DNA of 64,000 nt from Aeromonas eucrenophila (GTDB lineage Bacteria; Pseudomonadota; Gammaproteobacteria; Enterobacterales; Aeromonadaceae): contig NZ_CDDF01000003.1 of assembly GCF_000819865.1 (NCBI RefSeq), positions 578-64,577 on the forward strand, in the 5' to 3' direction. The position numbers were made by a program, and so were the translations under genes. Below the pieces are notes generated by a model. It was given only the letters and a program-made list of their open reading frames with translations. It made no database searches and was not told the DNA's origin. Positions 31,936-39,946 of the stretch are shown piece after piece (positions within the stretch are counted from its first letter, which is position 1; every line of letters begins with the position of its first letter).

Positions 31936-33732
31936 TTAGTCAAAGATGGTGGCGCCACACTCGGCGCTCGATACCGCGCGACGCATCACGCTGAACAGTT
32001 CACGGCCCCAGCCCTCTTGTTCCAGGCTGAGATCGATCTCGGCCTGGGTGCGGCCGGTCAAATCGGTCAGGCAATCCAGGCGGCCGGTTTCGGCATCCAC
32101 CCGCAGCAGGTCACCGTCTCGCAGCAGGCCGATGGCACCGCCGTGCAGTGCCTCCGGGGTGACGTGGATGGCGGCCGGGATCTTGCCGGAGGCACCGGAC
32201 AGGCGGCCATCGGTGACCAGCGCCATCTTGTGACCCGCCTTTTGCAGGTTGCCGAGCACCGGCATCAGCTTGTGCAGCTCCGGCATGCCGTTGGCGGCGG
32301 GGCCGTTGTGGCGCACGACGATGACCGCATCCTGGTTGAGTTCGCCGGCCTTGTAAGCCGCCTCCACCGCGTGCTGGGAGGAGAAGACCCGGGCGGGCGC
32401 CTCTATGACGCGGTATTCCGGCGCAACGGCCGAGACCTTGACCACGGCGCGGCCCAGGTTGCCTGACAGCAACTTGGTGCCACCGGTGGCCTGGAACTGG
32501 GCGCCTGACACTGACAACACGCTCGGATCCTGGCTCTCGCCCACCGGCTGCCACGCCAGCTTACCATCCACCAGCGCGGGGCGACTGAGGTAATCCTGCA
32601 TCTCGCCGAAGGTCGGGGTGGCATCCATGTGGATCAGGCCATCTTCGGCCAGACGGCGCATCAGGCCTGGCACGGCACCCGCCTGCTCGAAAGCGTTCAC
32701 GTCCGCCGGGCCGTTCGGGTACATGCGCACCAAGAGCGGCACCACCTCGGAGAGATCGCTCAGGTCGTCCCAGGTCAGCTCCAGACCGGCGGCGCGGGCC
32801 AGCGCCACCATGTGGATGCTGTGGTTGGTGCTGCCGCCGGAGGCGAGCAGGGCCACCAGGCCGTTGACCAGAGAGCGCTCGTCCAGCACGGCGCTCAGGG
32901 GGCGATAGGCCGGGGAGCCGGGGATCATGGCGCTGATGCGACGGGCCGCCTCGGCGGTCAGGGCATGGCGCAGCTCGCTGTGGGGATGCACGAAGGCAGA
33001 GCCCGGCAGCATCAGGCCCATGGCCTCGAACACCAGCTGATTGGTGTTGGCGGTGCCATAGAAGGTGCAGGTGCCGGCCGAATGGTAGGCGCCACACTCC
33101 ATCTCCAGCAGGGCCTCGCGACCCACCTCACCGGCAGCATACTGCTGGCGTACCTTCACCTTCTCGTCGTTGCTGATGCCGCTGGCCATGGGGCCGGCGG
33201 GCACGAAGGCGGTGGGCAGATGAGCATGGGAGAGCGCCCCCATGATCTGGCCAGGGGCTATCTTGTCGCAGATGCCGAGCAGCAGGGTGGCGTCGAAGGT
33301 GTTGTGAGACAGCGACAGCGCGGTGGCCTGGGCGATGAGATCCCGGGAGAACAGCGACATGTCCATCCCGGGCTGGCCCTGGGTGACGCCATCGCACATG
33401 GCGGGCACGCCGCCGGCGACCTGGGCACTGTGGCCGAGTTCGGCCAGCGCGGCCTTGATCTGGTCCGGGTAGCCCTGGTAGGGCTGATGGGCGCTCAACA
33501 TGTCGTTGTAGGCGGTGACTATGCCGACGTTGGCACGGGTCATGTCGAGGATGCGACCCTTCTCGTCACAGCCGGAGGCGGCCACGGCGTGGGCCAGATT
33601 GCCACAGGCCAGGGCGGCGCGGGTCTTGCCCTGATCGGCCTGGCGCTGGATGCGGGCCAGGAAGGCCGCGCGACGGCTGCGGCTGCGCTCACGAATGCGC
33701 TCGGTGACCGCGGTGATGACGCTATGGGTCAT
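31936..33732 (-). CDS. edd: 6-phosphogluconate dehydratase
   Basis: Dehydrates 6-phosphogluconate to KDPG, the committing step of the Entner-Doudoroff pathway; a member of the IlvD/Edd family with an oxygen-sensitive 4Fe-4S cluster. It has 598 residues against 603 in E. coli. Cluster cysteines are visible in PAMCDGVTQGQPGMD, LLGICDKIAPGQIMG and ECGAYHSAGTCTFYG. The downstream VVRHNGPAANGMPE and DGRLSGASGKIPAA motifs are intact. Between gntK and eda. Confidence 0.96.
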   Translation of the reverse strand: MTHSVITAVTERIRERSRSRRAAFLARIQRQADQGKTRAALACGNLAHAVAASGCDEKGRILDMTRANVGIVTAYNDMLSAHQPYQGYPDQIKAALAELGHSAQVAGGVPAMCDGVTQGQPGMDMSLFSRDLIAQATALSLSHNTFDATLLLGICDKIAPGQIMGALSHAHLPTAFVPAGPMASGISNDEKVKVRQQYAAGEVGREALLEMECGAYHSAGTCTFYGTANTNQLVFEAMGLMLPGSAFVHPHSELRHALTAEAARRISAMIPGSPAYRPLSAVLDERSLVNGLVALLASGGSTNHSIHMVALARAAGLELTWDDLSDLSEVVPLLVRMYPNGPADVNAFEQAGAVPGLMRRLAEDGLIHMDATPTFGEMQDYLSRPALVDGKLAWQPVGESQDPSVLSVSGAQFQATGGTKLLSGNLGRAVVKVSAVAPEYRVIEAPARVFSSQHAVEAAYKAGELNQDAVIVVRHNGPAANGMPELHKLMPVLGNLQKAGHKMALVTDGRLSGASGKIPAAIHVTPEALHGGAIGLLRDGDLLRVDAETGRLDCLTDLTGRTQAEIDLSLEQEGWGRELFSVMRRAVSSAECGATIFD

Positions 33733-33775
33733 AGTGATTGCTCCAATACGGTGATGAGGCGGCGGTCGGCAACCG
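33729..33775 (-). repeat. Remnant copy of the gntK 3' end
   Basis: The 61-bp gap between gntK and edd repeats the last codons of gntK with an offset of 65 bp. Read on the minus strand, the remnant gives VADRRLITVLEQSL and a stop, against VVDRAVTVLEPAL and a stop in gntK. The TGA of the remnant overlaps the edd ATG. Confidence 0.55.
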
Positions 33776-33793
33776 CCGGGATCAGGGGGCGGC

Positions 33794-34303
33794 TCATAGT
33801 GCCGGCTCCAGTACGGTGACGGCGCGATCGACCACCTGATCGAAGGACCCGTCTATGTCGATGTGGAATACTCCGGCCTCGCCATCCGGCCGCTCCAGGG
33901 CATCAAACTGGCTCTGCACCATGCCCTCGCGCATGAAGTGACCCTTGCGAGCCCGCATCCGCTCGAGAATGAGCGACTGGCTGCCATCCAGAAACAGGAA
34001 GTGCACCGAATCGTTGCCCTCGCGGATCTGATCCCGGTATTGACGCTTGAGGGCGGAGCAGACGATCACCCCCACCTCGTTCTTCTGCTCCAGGCTGTAG
34101 GCCGCATCACGGATCCGTTCAAGCCAGGGAGCGCGATCCGCATCGTCGAGCGGGGCGCCGCTGGCCATCTTCTGGATGTTGGCACGGGGGTGCAGATCGT
34201 CCCCGTCGATGAACTTGGCTCCCAGGGCTTGCGCCAGCTTGAGGCCGACGCTCGACTTGCCGCTACCACAGACGCCCATCACGATAATGCTCTTTCCCGC
34301 CAT
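33794..34303 (-). CDS. gntK: Gluconokinase
   Basis: Phosphorylates gluconate to 6-phosphogluconate with ATP. It has 169 residues. The P-loop is VMGVCGSGKSS near the N-terminus, followed by FIDGDDLHPRANIQKMASG. The substrate region includes CSALKRQYRDQIR and the lid region RMRARKGHFMREGMVQSQFD. First gene of the gntK-edd-eda operon, divergent from the permease and sharing its operators. Confidence 0.95.
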   Translation of the reverse strand: MAGKSIIVMGVCGSGKSSVGLKLAQALGAKFIDGDDLHPRANIQKMASGAPLDDADRAPWLERIRDAAYSLEQKNEVGVIVCSALKRQYRDQIREGNDSVHFLFLDGSQSLILERMRARKGHFMREGMVQSQFDALERPDGEAGVFHIDIDGSFDQVVDRAVTVLEPAL

Positions 34304-34362
34304 TTTTTGACCTCTATCTCAATTCTTAAATAACCTGTCGTTGATGGGTTCTAAGCTACCAC

Positions 34363-34388
34363 GTTACCGGTAACATGTTACCGGTAAC
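34363..34388. promoter_or_regulatory. Tandem GntR operators between gntK and the permease gene
   Basis: Two identical perfect 12-bp palindromes GTTACCGGTAAC (34363-34374 and 34377-34388) are separated by AT, with a third half-site GTTAC directly after. They share the core of the gntR operator and sit between divergent gntK and gluconate permease genes, so GntR could repress both directions at once. Confidence 0.8.
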
Positions 34389-34458
34389 GTTACGGTGTGT
34401 GAAGTGGTGCACAAAATAGTGCAGGCCAATAACTGGAACTCGTGAGGAAATAAAAATT

Positions 34459-35832
34459 ATGGATGGTGCGGTAAATACCCCCGATGTCACCTACCTGCTC
34501 TCGGTAGCAGGCGGTGCAATTATCCTGCTGCTGCTGTTGATCATGCGCTTCAAGATCCACGCCTTCGTCTCCCTGACGTTGGTCAGCGTGGTCACTGCCC
34601 TCGCCACCGGCGTCGCCTATGACCAGGTCGTCCCCACCATCCTCGGTGGCTTCGGCAGCACCCTGGCCTCGGTCGCCCTGCTGGTCGGTCTCGGCGCCAT
34701 GATAGGTCGGATCCTGGAGATGACAGGCGGGGCCAAGGTATTGGCCGACACCCTCATCAGCCGCTTCGGCGCCCACCGCGCCCCCTTCGCGCTGGGGGTG
34801 GCCTCTCTGCTGTTCGGCTTCCCCATCTTCTTCGATGCGGGCCTCATCGTCATGCTGCCCATCATCTTCAGCGTGGCCAAGCAGTTCGGGGGCTCCGTTC
34901 TCAAGTACGCACTGCCCTCCGCCGGCGCCTTCGCGGTGATGCATGCCTTCATGCCTCCACACCCCGGCCCCGTCGCCGCGAGCGAGCTGCTCGGTGCCAA
35001 CATAGGACTGCTGACCATAGTCGGCCTGCTAGTCGCCATCCCGACCTGGTACCTGGGCGCCTATCTGTTTGGCCTCTGGGCCGGCAAAAAATTCGAGCTG
35101 CCGCTGCCGCCGAGCTTCACCGCACAGCCCGAGATCCCGGCCAACATGCTGCCGAGCTTCGGTCAGGTGATCTCCATCCTGCTGTTGCCGCTGGTGCTGA
35201 TCTTCATGGATACCGGCCTCAACACCCTGGGTTCCATGGGGCTGATCGAGAAGGGTGCGGACTGGGTCAACCTGCTGCGCATGATCGGCAAAACCCCGAT
35301 CGCCCTGATGATCACCCTGCTTTACGCCCTCTGGATATTCCATCGCCAGCAAGGCCGGGTGCAGCTCGAGAAGTTCTGTAACGATGCGCTGGCCCCGGTC
35401 TGTGCCGTCATCCTGGTCACCGGTGCCGGTGGTATGTTCGGTGGTGTGCTGCGCGCCAGCGGCATCGGCTCGGCACTGGCGGACGTGCTATCGGATACCG
35501 GCATGCCGGTGATCCTGGCCGCCTTCCTGGTCTCCACCGCACTGCGCGTGGCCCAGGGCTCCGCCACCGTGGCCCTCACCACCACCGCCGCCCTGATGGC
35601 CCCCATGGTGGCCGCGACCCCTGGCCTGAGCGAGCTGGATCTGACCTTCATCGTCATCGCCATCGCCGGCGGGGCGACCGTGCTGTCTCACTTCAATGAC
35701 TCGGGCTTCTGGCTGGTCGGTCGCTTCCTCAACATGGATGTGAAGACCACCCTCAAGACCTGGACAGTGATGGAGACCCTGCTCGGCACCATCGCCTTCC
35801 TCATAGTGGCGCTGGCCAGCATGCTGTTCTAA
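34459..35832 (+). CDS. Gluconate:H+ symporter, GntP family
   Basis: Inner-membrane permease that should import gluconate for gntK. It has 457 residues with about 12-14 hydrophobic helices. Family blocks are HAFMPPHPGPVAASELLGAN, LRVAQGSATVALTTTAALMA and VLSHFNDSGFWLVGRF. Several E. coli paralogues (GntT, GntU, GntP, IdnT) share these, so I give no exact symbol. Divergent from the gntK operon with GntR operators between. Confidence 0.9.
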   Translation: MDGAVNTPDVTYLLSVAGGAIILLLLLIMRFKIHAFVSLTLVSVVTALATGVAYDQVVPTILGGFGSTLASVALLVGLGAMIGRILEMTGGAKVLADTLISRFGAHRAPFALGVASLLFGFPIFFDAGLIVMLPIIFSVAKQFGGSVLKYALPSAGAFAVMHAFMPPHPGPVAASELLGANIGLLTIVGLLVAIPTWYLGAYLFGLWAGKKFELPLPPSFTAQPEIPANMLPSFGQVISILLLPLVLIFMDTGLNTLGSMGLIEKGADWVNLLRMIGKTPIALMITLLYALWIFHRQQGRVQLEKFCNDALAPVCAVILVTGAGGMFGGVLRASGIGSALADVLSDTGMPVILAAFLVSTALRVAQGSATVALTTTAALMAPMVAATPGLSELDLTFIVIAIAGGATVLSHFNDSGFWLVGRFLNMDVKTTLKTWTVMETLLGTIAFLIVALASMLF

Positions 35833-35856
35833 TCACCCACTATTTATGCCGCTTGC

Positions 35857-35894
35857 AATACGGGTCGGGCCCTTTCCCCGACCCGTATTCTTTT
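35857..35894 (+). terminator. Terminator of the gluconate permease gene
   Basis: A 13-bp perfect stem AATACGGGTCGGG/CCCGACCCGTATT (35857-35869 with 35877-35889), followed by CTTTT. Confidence 0.85.
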
Positions 35895-36007
35895 AGCAGG
35901 GTCACACCGGCGTGGATTCTTTATTGGGTATTCAGCGCCGAGATTGCTAGAATCGCCTATTCATTGCCCCGAGTGGAACGCTTAACCCCGTGATTTCAGG
36001 TTTCTCT

Positions 36008-37357
36008 ATGCATTCATCGGCACATTATCGACAGTTGCTGACACGTTTACCCCAGATCGCGGTTGCCGCGGATCAGTTTCAGGTACTCAGCAGCGCCAAA
36101 GACTTCAAGAGCCGGATCCTGTCGCTCATCGCCGGCGCGACCCAGCGCATCTATCTGATCGCCCTCTATCTGCAGGATGACGAGGCGGGACGGGAGATAC
36201 TGTCGGCGCTCTATGCCGCCAAGCAGCGCAACCCGGCCCTCGACATCAAGGTGTTTGTCGACTTCCACCGCGCCCAGCGCGGCCTCATCGGCAAGGGCAA
36301 GCAGGGCGGCAACCACCTGATGTATCAGGAGATGGCCGCTCGCCACGAACACCAGATCGAGATCTACGGCGTGCCCGTGAAGGGACGCGAGCTGCTCGGC
36401 GTGCTGCACCTCAAGGGCTTCATCTTCGACGACACCCTGCTCTATTCCGGCGCCAGCCTGAACGACATCTACCTGCATCAGCAGGATCGCTACCGTTTCG
36501 ATCGCTATCACCAGATCCGCAGCCAGGCGCTGACCCGCAGCATGATCAACTACGTGGACGATGTGTTCCTGCGCAGCGATGCCGTCCAGCGACTGGATCG
36601 CACCAAGATCCCGGGCGCCAAACAGCTGAAGAGCCAGATCCGCCGCTTCAAGCAGAGCCTGCGCACCAGCCAGTACCGTTTCGAGAGCATCCCGGCCAAC
36701 AGCCAGGAGATCGCCATCACTCCCATGGCGGGGCTGGGCAAGCGTGGCAACCAGCTCAACCGGATGATCCGCAACCTGGTGCGCGCCACCGAGCGCGAGA
36801 TCTTCATCTGCACCCCTTACTTCAACCCGCCAAAGGAGTTGAGCAAGGACGTGGAGTCGCTGCTCAAGCGCGGTTGCACCGTGACCATAGTGGTGGGCGA
36901 CAAGACCGCGAACGACTTCTTCATCCCGCCGGAGGAGAAGTTCTCCACCATAGGCGGCCTGCCTTATCTGTACGAGACCAACCTGCGCAAGTTTGCCGAG
37001 CGCAACCAGCGTCACATCGATGCCGGCCGTCTCAACCTGATGCTCTGGTGCTGCGAGCAGAACTCCTATCACCTCAAGGGGCTCTTCGTGGACCAGGAGT
37101 GGGCGCTGCTGACCGGCAACAACCTCAATCCCCGCGCCTGGGCGCTGGATCTGGAGAACGGCCTGCTGGTGCACGACAGGCATCACCACCTGCGCGAGCG
37201 GTTCGGCGAGGAGCGGGCCAACATACTGGCGCACACCCGTCGCATCAGCCACTTCGACCAGATAGAGCAGATCAAGGATTACCCGGAACAGGTCCGCAAA
37301 CTGCTGGCCCGCATCCACAGGGTCAAGGCGCACCTGCTGCTCAAACGCATCATCTAA
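36008..37357 (+). CDS. pssA: CDP-diacylglycerol-serine O-phosphatidyltransferase
   Basis: Makes phosphatidylserine, precursor of phosphatidylethanolamine. It belongs to the phospholipase D superfamily type found in enterobacteria. The ATG at 36008 gives 449 residues (451 in E. coli); a GTG at 35990 is a weaker alternative. Two HKD-like catalytic motifs are seen: LHLKGFIFDDTLLYSGASLN and YHLKGLFVDQEWALLTGNNL. It has its own intergenic region on both sides. Confidence 0.94.
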   Translation: MHSSAHYRQLLTRLPQIAVAADQFQVLSSAKDFKSRILSLIAGATQRIYLIALYLQDDEAGREILSALYAAKQRNPALDIKVFVDFHRAQRGLIGKGKQGGNHLMYQEMAARHEHQIEIYGVPVKGRELLGVLHLKGFIFDDTLLYSGASLNDIYLHQQDRYRFDRYHQIRSQALTRSMINYVDDVFLRSDAVQRLDRTKIPGAKQLKSQIRRFKQSLRTSQYRFESIPANSQEIAITPMAGLGKRGNQLNRMIRNLVRATEREIFICTPYFNPPKELSKDVESLLKRGCTVTIVVGDKTANDFFIPPEEKFSTIGGLPYLYETNLRKFAERNQRHIDAGRLNLMLWCCEQNSYHLKGLFVDQEWALLTGNNLNPRAWALDLENGLLVHDRHHHLRERFGEERANILAHTRRISHFDQIEQIKDYPEQVRKLLARIHRVKAHLLLKRII

Positions 37358-37402
37358 CAGGTTGTCTGGCACAGTCCCCCAGATGATGCTGGCTCCTTTC
37401 CC

Positions 37403-37518
37403 CCCTTCTCCCCTCGCGGGAGAAGGGCCGGGGATGAGGGGCGAATACCAATTTTCCCCCTAAGCATTGAAGTGTAAGAAGAAAGTCCCCTCACCCTGCC
37501 CTCTCCCAGAGGGAGAGG
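37403..37518. repeat. Inverted pair of REP-like palindromes
   Basis: Two hairpins face each other: CCCTTCTCCC/GGGAGAAGGG (37403-37427) followed by GCCGGGGATGAGGGG, and TCCCCTCACCCTGCC followed by CCTCTCCC/GGGAGAGG (37500-37518). One is the approximate reverse complement of the other, the layout of a BIME. They fill the pssA-recG gap. Confidence 0.6.
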
Positions 37519-37624
37519 TAACAGATCTCAAAACCCGGACGGCGCACAGCAACGCGGCTTGCATCGAGACATCGATAGACCCTATCATCTGGACATATTT
37601 ACAGTATTTCCGGGCATCTAATTG

Positions 37625-39694
37625 ATGAAATTGGATAAAATCTCCCTCGACAGCCTCAAGGGCGTCGGCAGCAAGATGCTGGAGAAACTCGAACGACTGG
37701 GGCTAGCGACGGTGCAGGATCTGCTGTTCCACCTCCCCCTGCGCTACGAGGATCGCACCCAGGTGTGGCCCATCGGCGATCTGCCGCCGGGCCTGCACGG
37801 TGCGGTCGAGGGCGAAATCCAGGACACCCAGCTGGTGATGGGCCGCCGCCGCATGCTGGTGTGCCGCATCAGCGATGGCACCGGCAGCCTGACTCTGCGT
37901 TTCTTCAACTTCACCGCCGCCCAGAAGAACAGCCTGGCCCCAGGCCGCCTGCTGCGCTGCTTCGGTGAGGTACGCCCCGGCAAATACGGACTGGAGATGG
38001 CCCACCCCGAGTACAAGTTGCTCGGCGAGGAACAGGCCGGCCAGACCGAAGAGGCACTCACCCCCGTCTACCCCACCACCGAAGGGCTGCGTCAGCTCAG
38101 CCTGCGCAGCCTCACCGATCAGGCGCTGGCCCAGCTCGATCTCTATGGGGTGGACGAGCTGCTGCCCGCCGGCCTCTATCCCCAGCAGATCGATCTGGCC
38201 GCCGCCCTGCGGCTGTTGCACCGTCCGCCCCCCTCGGTGGCGCTGGCGCTGCTCGAGAGCGGCCAACACCCGGCCCAGCAGCGGCTGGTGCTCGAAGAGC
38301 TGCTGGCCCACAACCTGTCTGTGCTGAAAGTGCGCGCCCAGGCCCAAACCCAGCTGGCCCGAATACTCAAACCGGCGCCGACCCTGGTCAAGCAACTGCT
38401 CGGCGCCCTGCCGTTCAAGCCGACCGGGGCCCAGAGCCGGGTGGTGGCGGAGATAAGCCAGGATCTGCAGCGCAGCTATCCCATGATGCGGCTGGTGCAG
38501 GGGGATGTGGGCTCCGGCAAGACGCTGGTGGCGGCGCTGGCAGCGCTGCAGGCCATCGGCAACGGCTGTCAGGTGGGGCTGATGGCGCCGACCGAGCTGC
38601 TGGCCGAGCAACACGCCATCAACTTCGCCCACTGGCTGGAGCCGCTCGGCATCAAGGTCGGCTGGCTGGCGGGCAAGCAGAAGGGCAAGGCGCGGGAGAC
38701 CCAGCTCGCCGCCATTGCCGATGGCAGCGTCAAGATGGTGGTGGGCACCCACGCCATCTTCCAGGAGCAGGTGGTGTTCCAGCGTCTCGCCCTGGTCATC
38801 ATCGACGAACAACACAGATTCGGGGTGCACCAGCGCCTCGCCCTGCGCGAGAAGGGCGAGCGGGAGGGAGTTCACCCCCATCAACTGATCATGACCGCCA
38901 CTCCCATTCCCCGTACCCTGGCGATGACCGCCTACGCCGATCTCGACACCTCCGTCATCGACGAGCTGCCGCCGGGTCGCACCCCGATCACCACGGTCGC
39001 CCTGCCAGACAGTCGCCGGAGCGACGTGATCGAGCGGGTCAAGCTGGCCTGCCAGGAGGGCAAGCAGGCTTACTGGGTCTGCACCCTGATCGAGGAATCC
39101 GAGGTGCTGGAGTGCCAGGCCGCCGAGGATACCGCCACCGAGCTGCAGGCCCAGCTGCCCGGCCTGCACATCGGACTGGTGCACGGCCGGATGCGGCCGG
39201 TGGAGAAACAGAGGGTGATGGAGGAGTTCAAGGCCGGCATCTTGCAACTGCTGGTCGCGACCACCGTCATCGAGGTGGGAGTGGACGTGCCGAACGCCAG
39301 CCTGATGATCATCGAGAACCCGGAGCGGCTCGGGCTGGCCCAGCTGCACCAGCTGCGTGGCCGGGTCGGGCGGGGATCCGTTGCCTCTCACTGCGTGCTG
39401 CTCTACCACGCCCCCCTCTCCAAGACGGCCCAGAGCCGGCTCGGGGTACTGCGCGAGACCAACGACGGCTTCCTCATCGCCCAGCGGGATCTGGAGCTGC
39501 GCGGCCCAGGGGAACTGCTCGGCACCCGCCAGACTGGGCTGGCGGATCTCAAGATCGCCGATCTGGTGCGCGACCAGTCGCTCATCCCCCAGGTGCAGAA
39601 GATGGCGCGCTTCCTGATGGACAAGCATCCGGGCCATGTCGAACCCTTGATCCGCCGCTGGCTGGGACTGCGGGATCACTATTCCAATGCCTGA
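37625..39694 (+). CDS. recG: ATP-dependent DNA helicase RecG
   Basis: Helicase that remodels stalled replication forks and Holliday junctions. The ATG at 37625 gives 689 residues (693 in E. coli); a TTG one codon earlier is ignored. The N-terminal wedge/OB domain spans about 1-160, the Walker A motif is GDVGSGKT, the DExx box is IIDEQHRFG, and motif VI is QLRGRVGRGSVAS. The C-terminus is RRWLGLRDHYSNA. The last ~80 bp are repeated twice more downstream. Confidence 0.96.
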   Translation: MKLDKISLDSLKGVGSKMLEKLERLGLATVQDLLFHLPLRYEDRTQVWPIGDLPPGLHGAVEGEIQDTQLVMGRRRMLVCRISDGTGSLTLRFFNFTAAQKNSLAPGRLLRCFGEVRPGKYGLEMAHPEYKLLGEEQAGQTEEALTPVYPTTEGLRQLSLRSLTDQALAQLDLYGVDELLPAGLYPQQIDLAAALRLLHRPPPSVALALLESGQHPAQQRLVLEELLAHNLSVLKVRAQAQTQLARILKPAPTLVKQLLGALPFKPTGAQSRVVAEISQDLQRSYPMMRLVQGDVGSGKTLVAALAALQAIGNGCQVGLMAPTELLAEQHAINFAHWLEPLGIKVGWLAGKQKGKARETQLAAIADGSVKMVVGTHAIFQEQVVFQRLALVIIDEQHRFGVHQRLALREKGEREGVHPHQLIMTATPIPRTLAMTAYADLDTSVIDELPPGRTPITTVALPDSRRSDVIERVKLACQEGKQAYWVCTLIEESEVLECQAAEDTATELQAQLPGLHIGLVHGRMRPVEKQRVMEEFKAGILQLLVATTVIEVGVDVPNASLMIIENPERLGLAQLHQLRGRVGRGSVASHCVLLYHAPLSKTAQSRLGVLRETNDGFLIAQRDLELRGPGELLGTRQTGLADLKIADLVRDQSLIPQVQKMARFLMDKHPGHVEPLIRRWLGLRDHYSNA

Positions 39695-39918
39695 CCTGGG
39701 GATAGGCAGAAGATGGACAGATTGCCTGATGGACAGGCATCCGGGCCATGTCGAACCCTTGATCCGCCGCTGGCTGGGACTGCGGGATCACTATTCCAAT
39801 GCCTGACCTGGGGATAGGCAGAAAGTGGTCAGAGTGCCTGATGGACAGGCATCCCAACCATGTCGAACCGCTGATCCGCCGCTGGCTGGGCCTGCGGGAT
39901 CACTATTCCAACGCCTGA
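39613..39918 (+). repeat. Three tandem copies of the recG 3' end, 112-bp period
   Basis: Unit 1 (39613-39724) contains the true recG end. Unit 2 (39725-39836) is nearly identical. Unit 3 (39837-39918) is shorter and differs at several synonymous sites. Each encodes MD(K/R)HPxHVEPLIRRWLGL and the SNA terminus with its stop. Because 112 is not a multiple of 3, the units lie in different frames. Units 2 and 3 have no start signal. Confidence 0.9.
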
Positions 39919-39946
39919 TAATTTCCTGACGAGGAGGAAAGCACCG

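Noticed and set aside
39613..39918. CRISPR-like repeats
   Set aside because: The units are 112 bp, encode the recG C-terminus, and have no unique spacers or cas genes.
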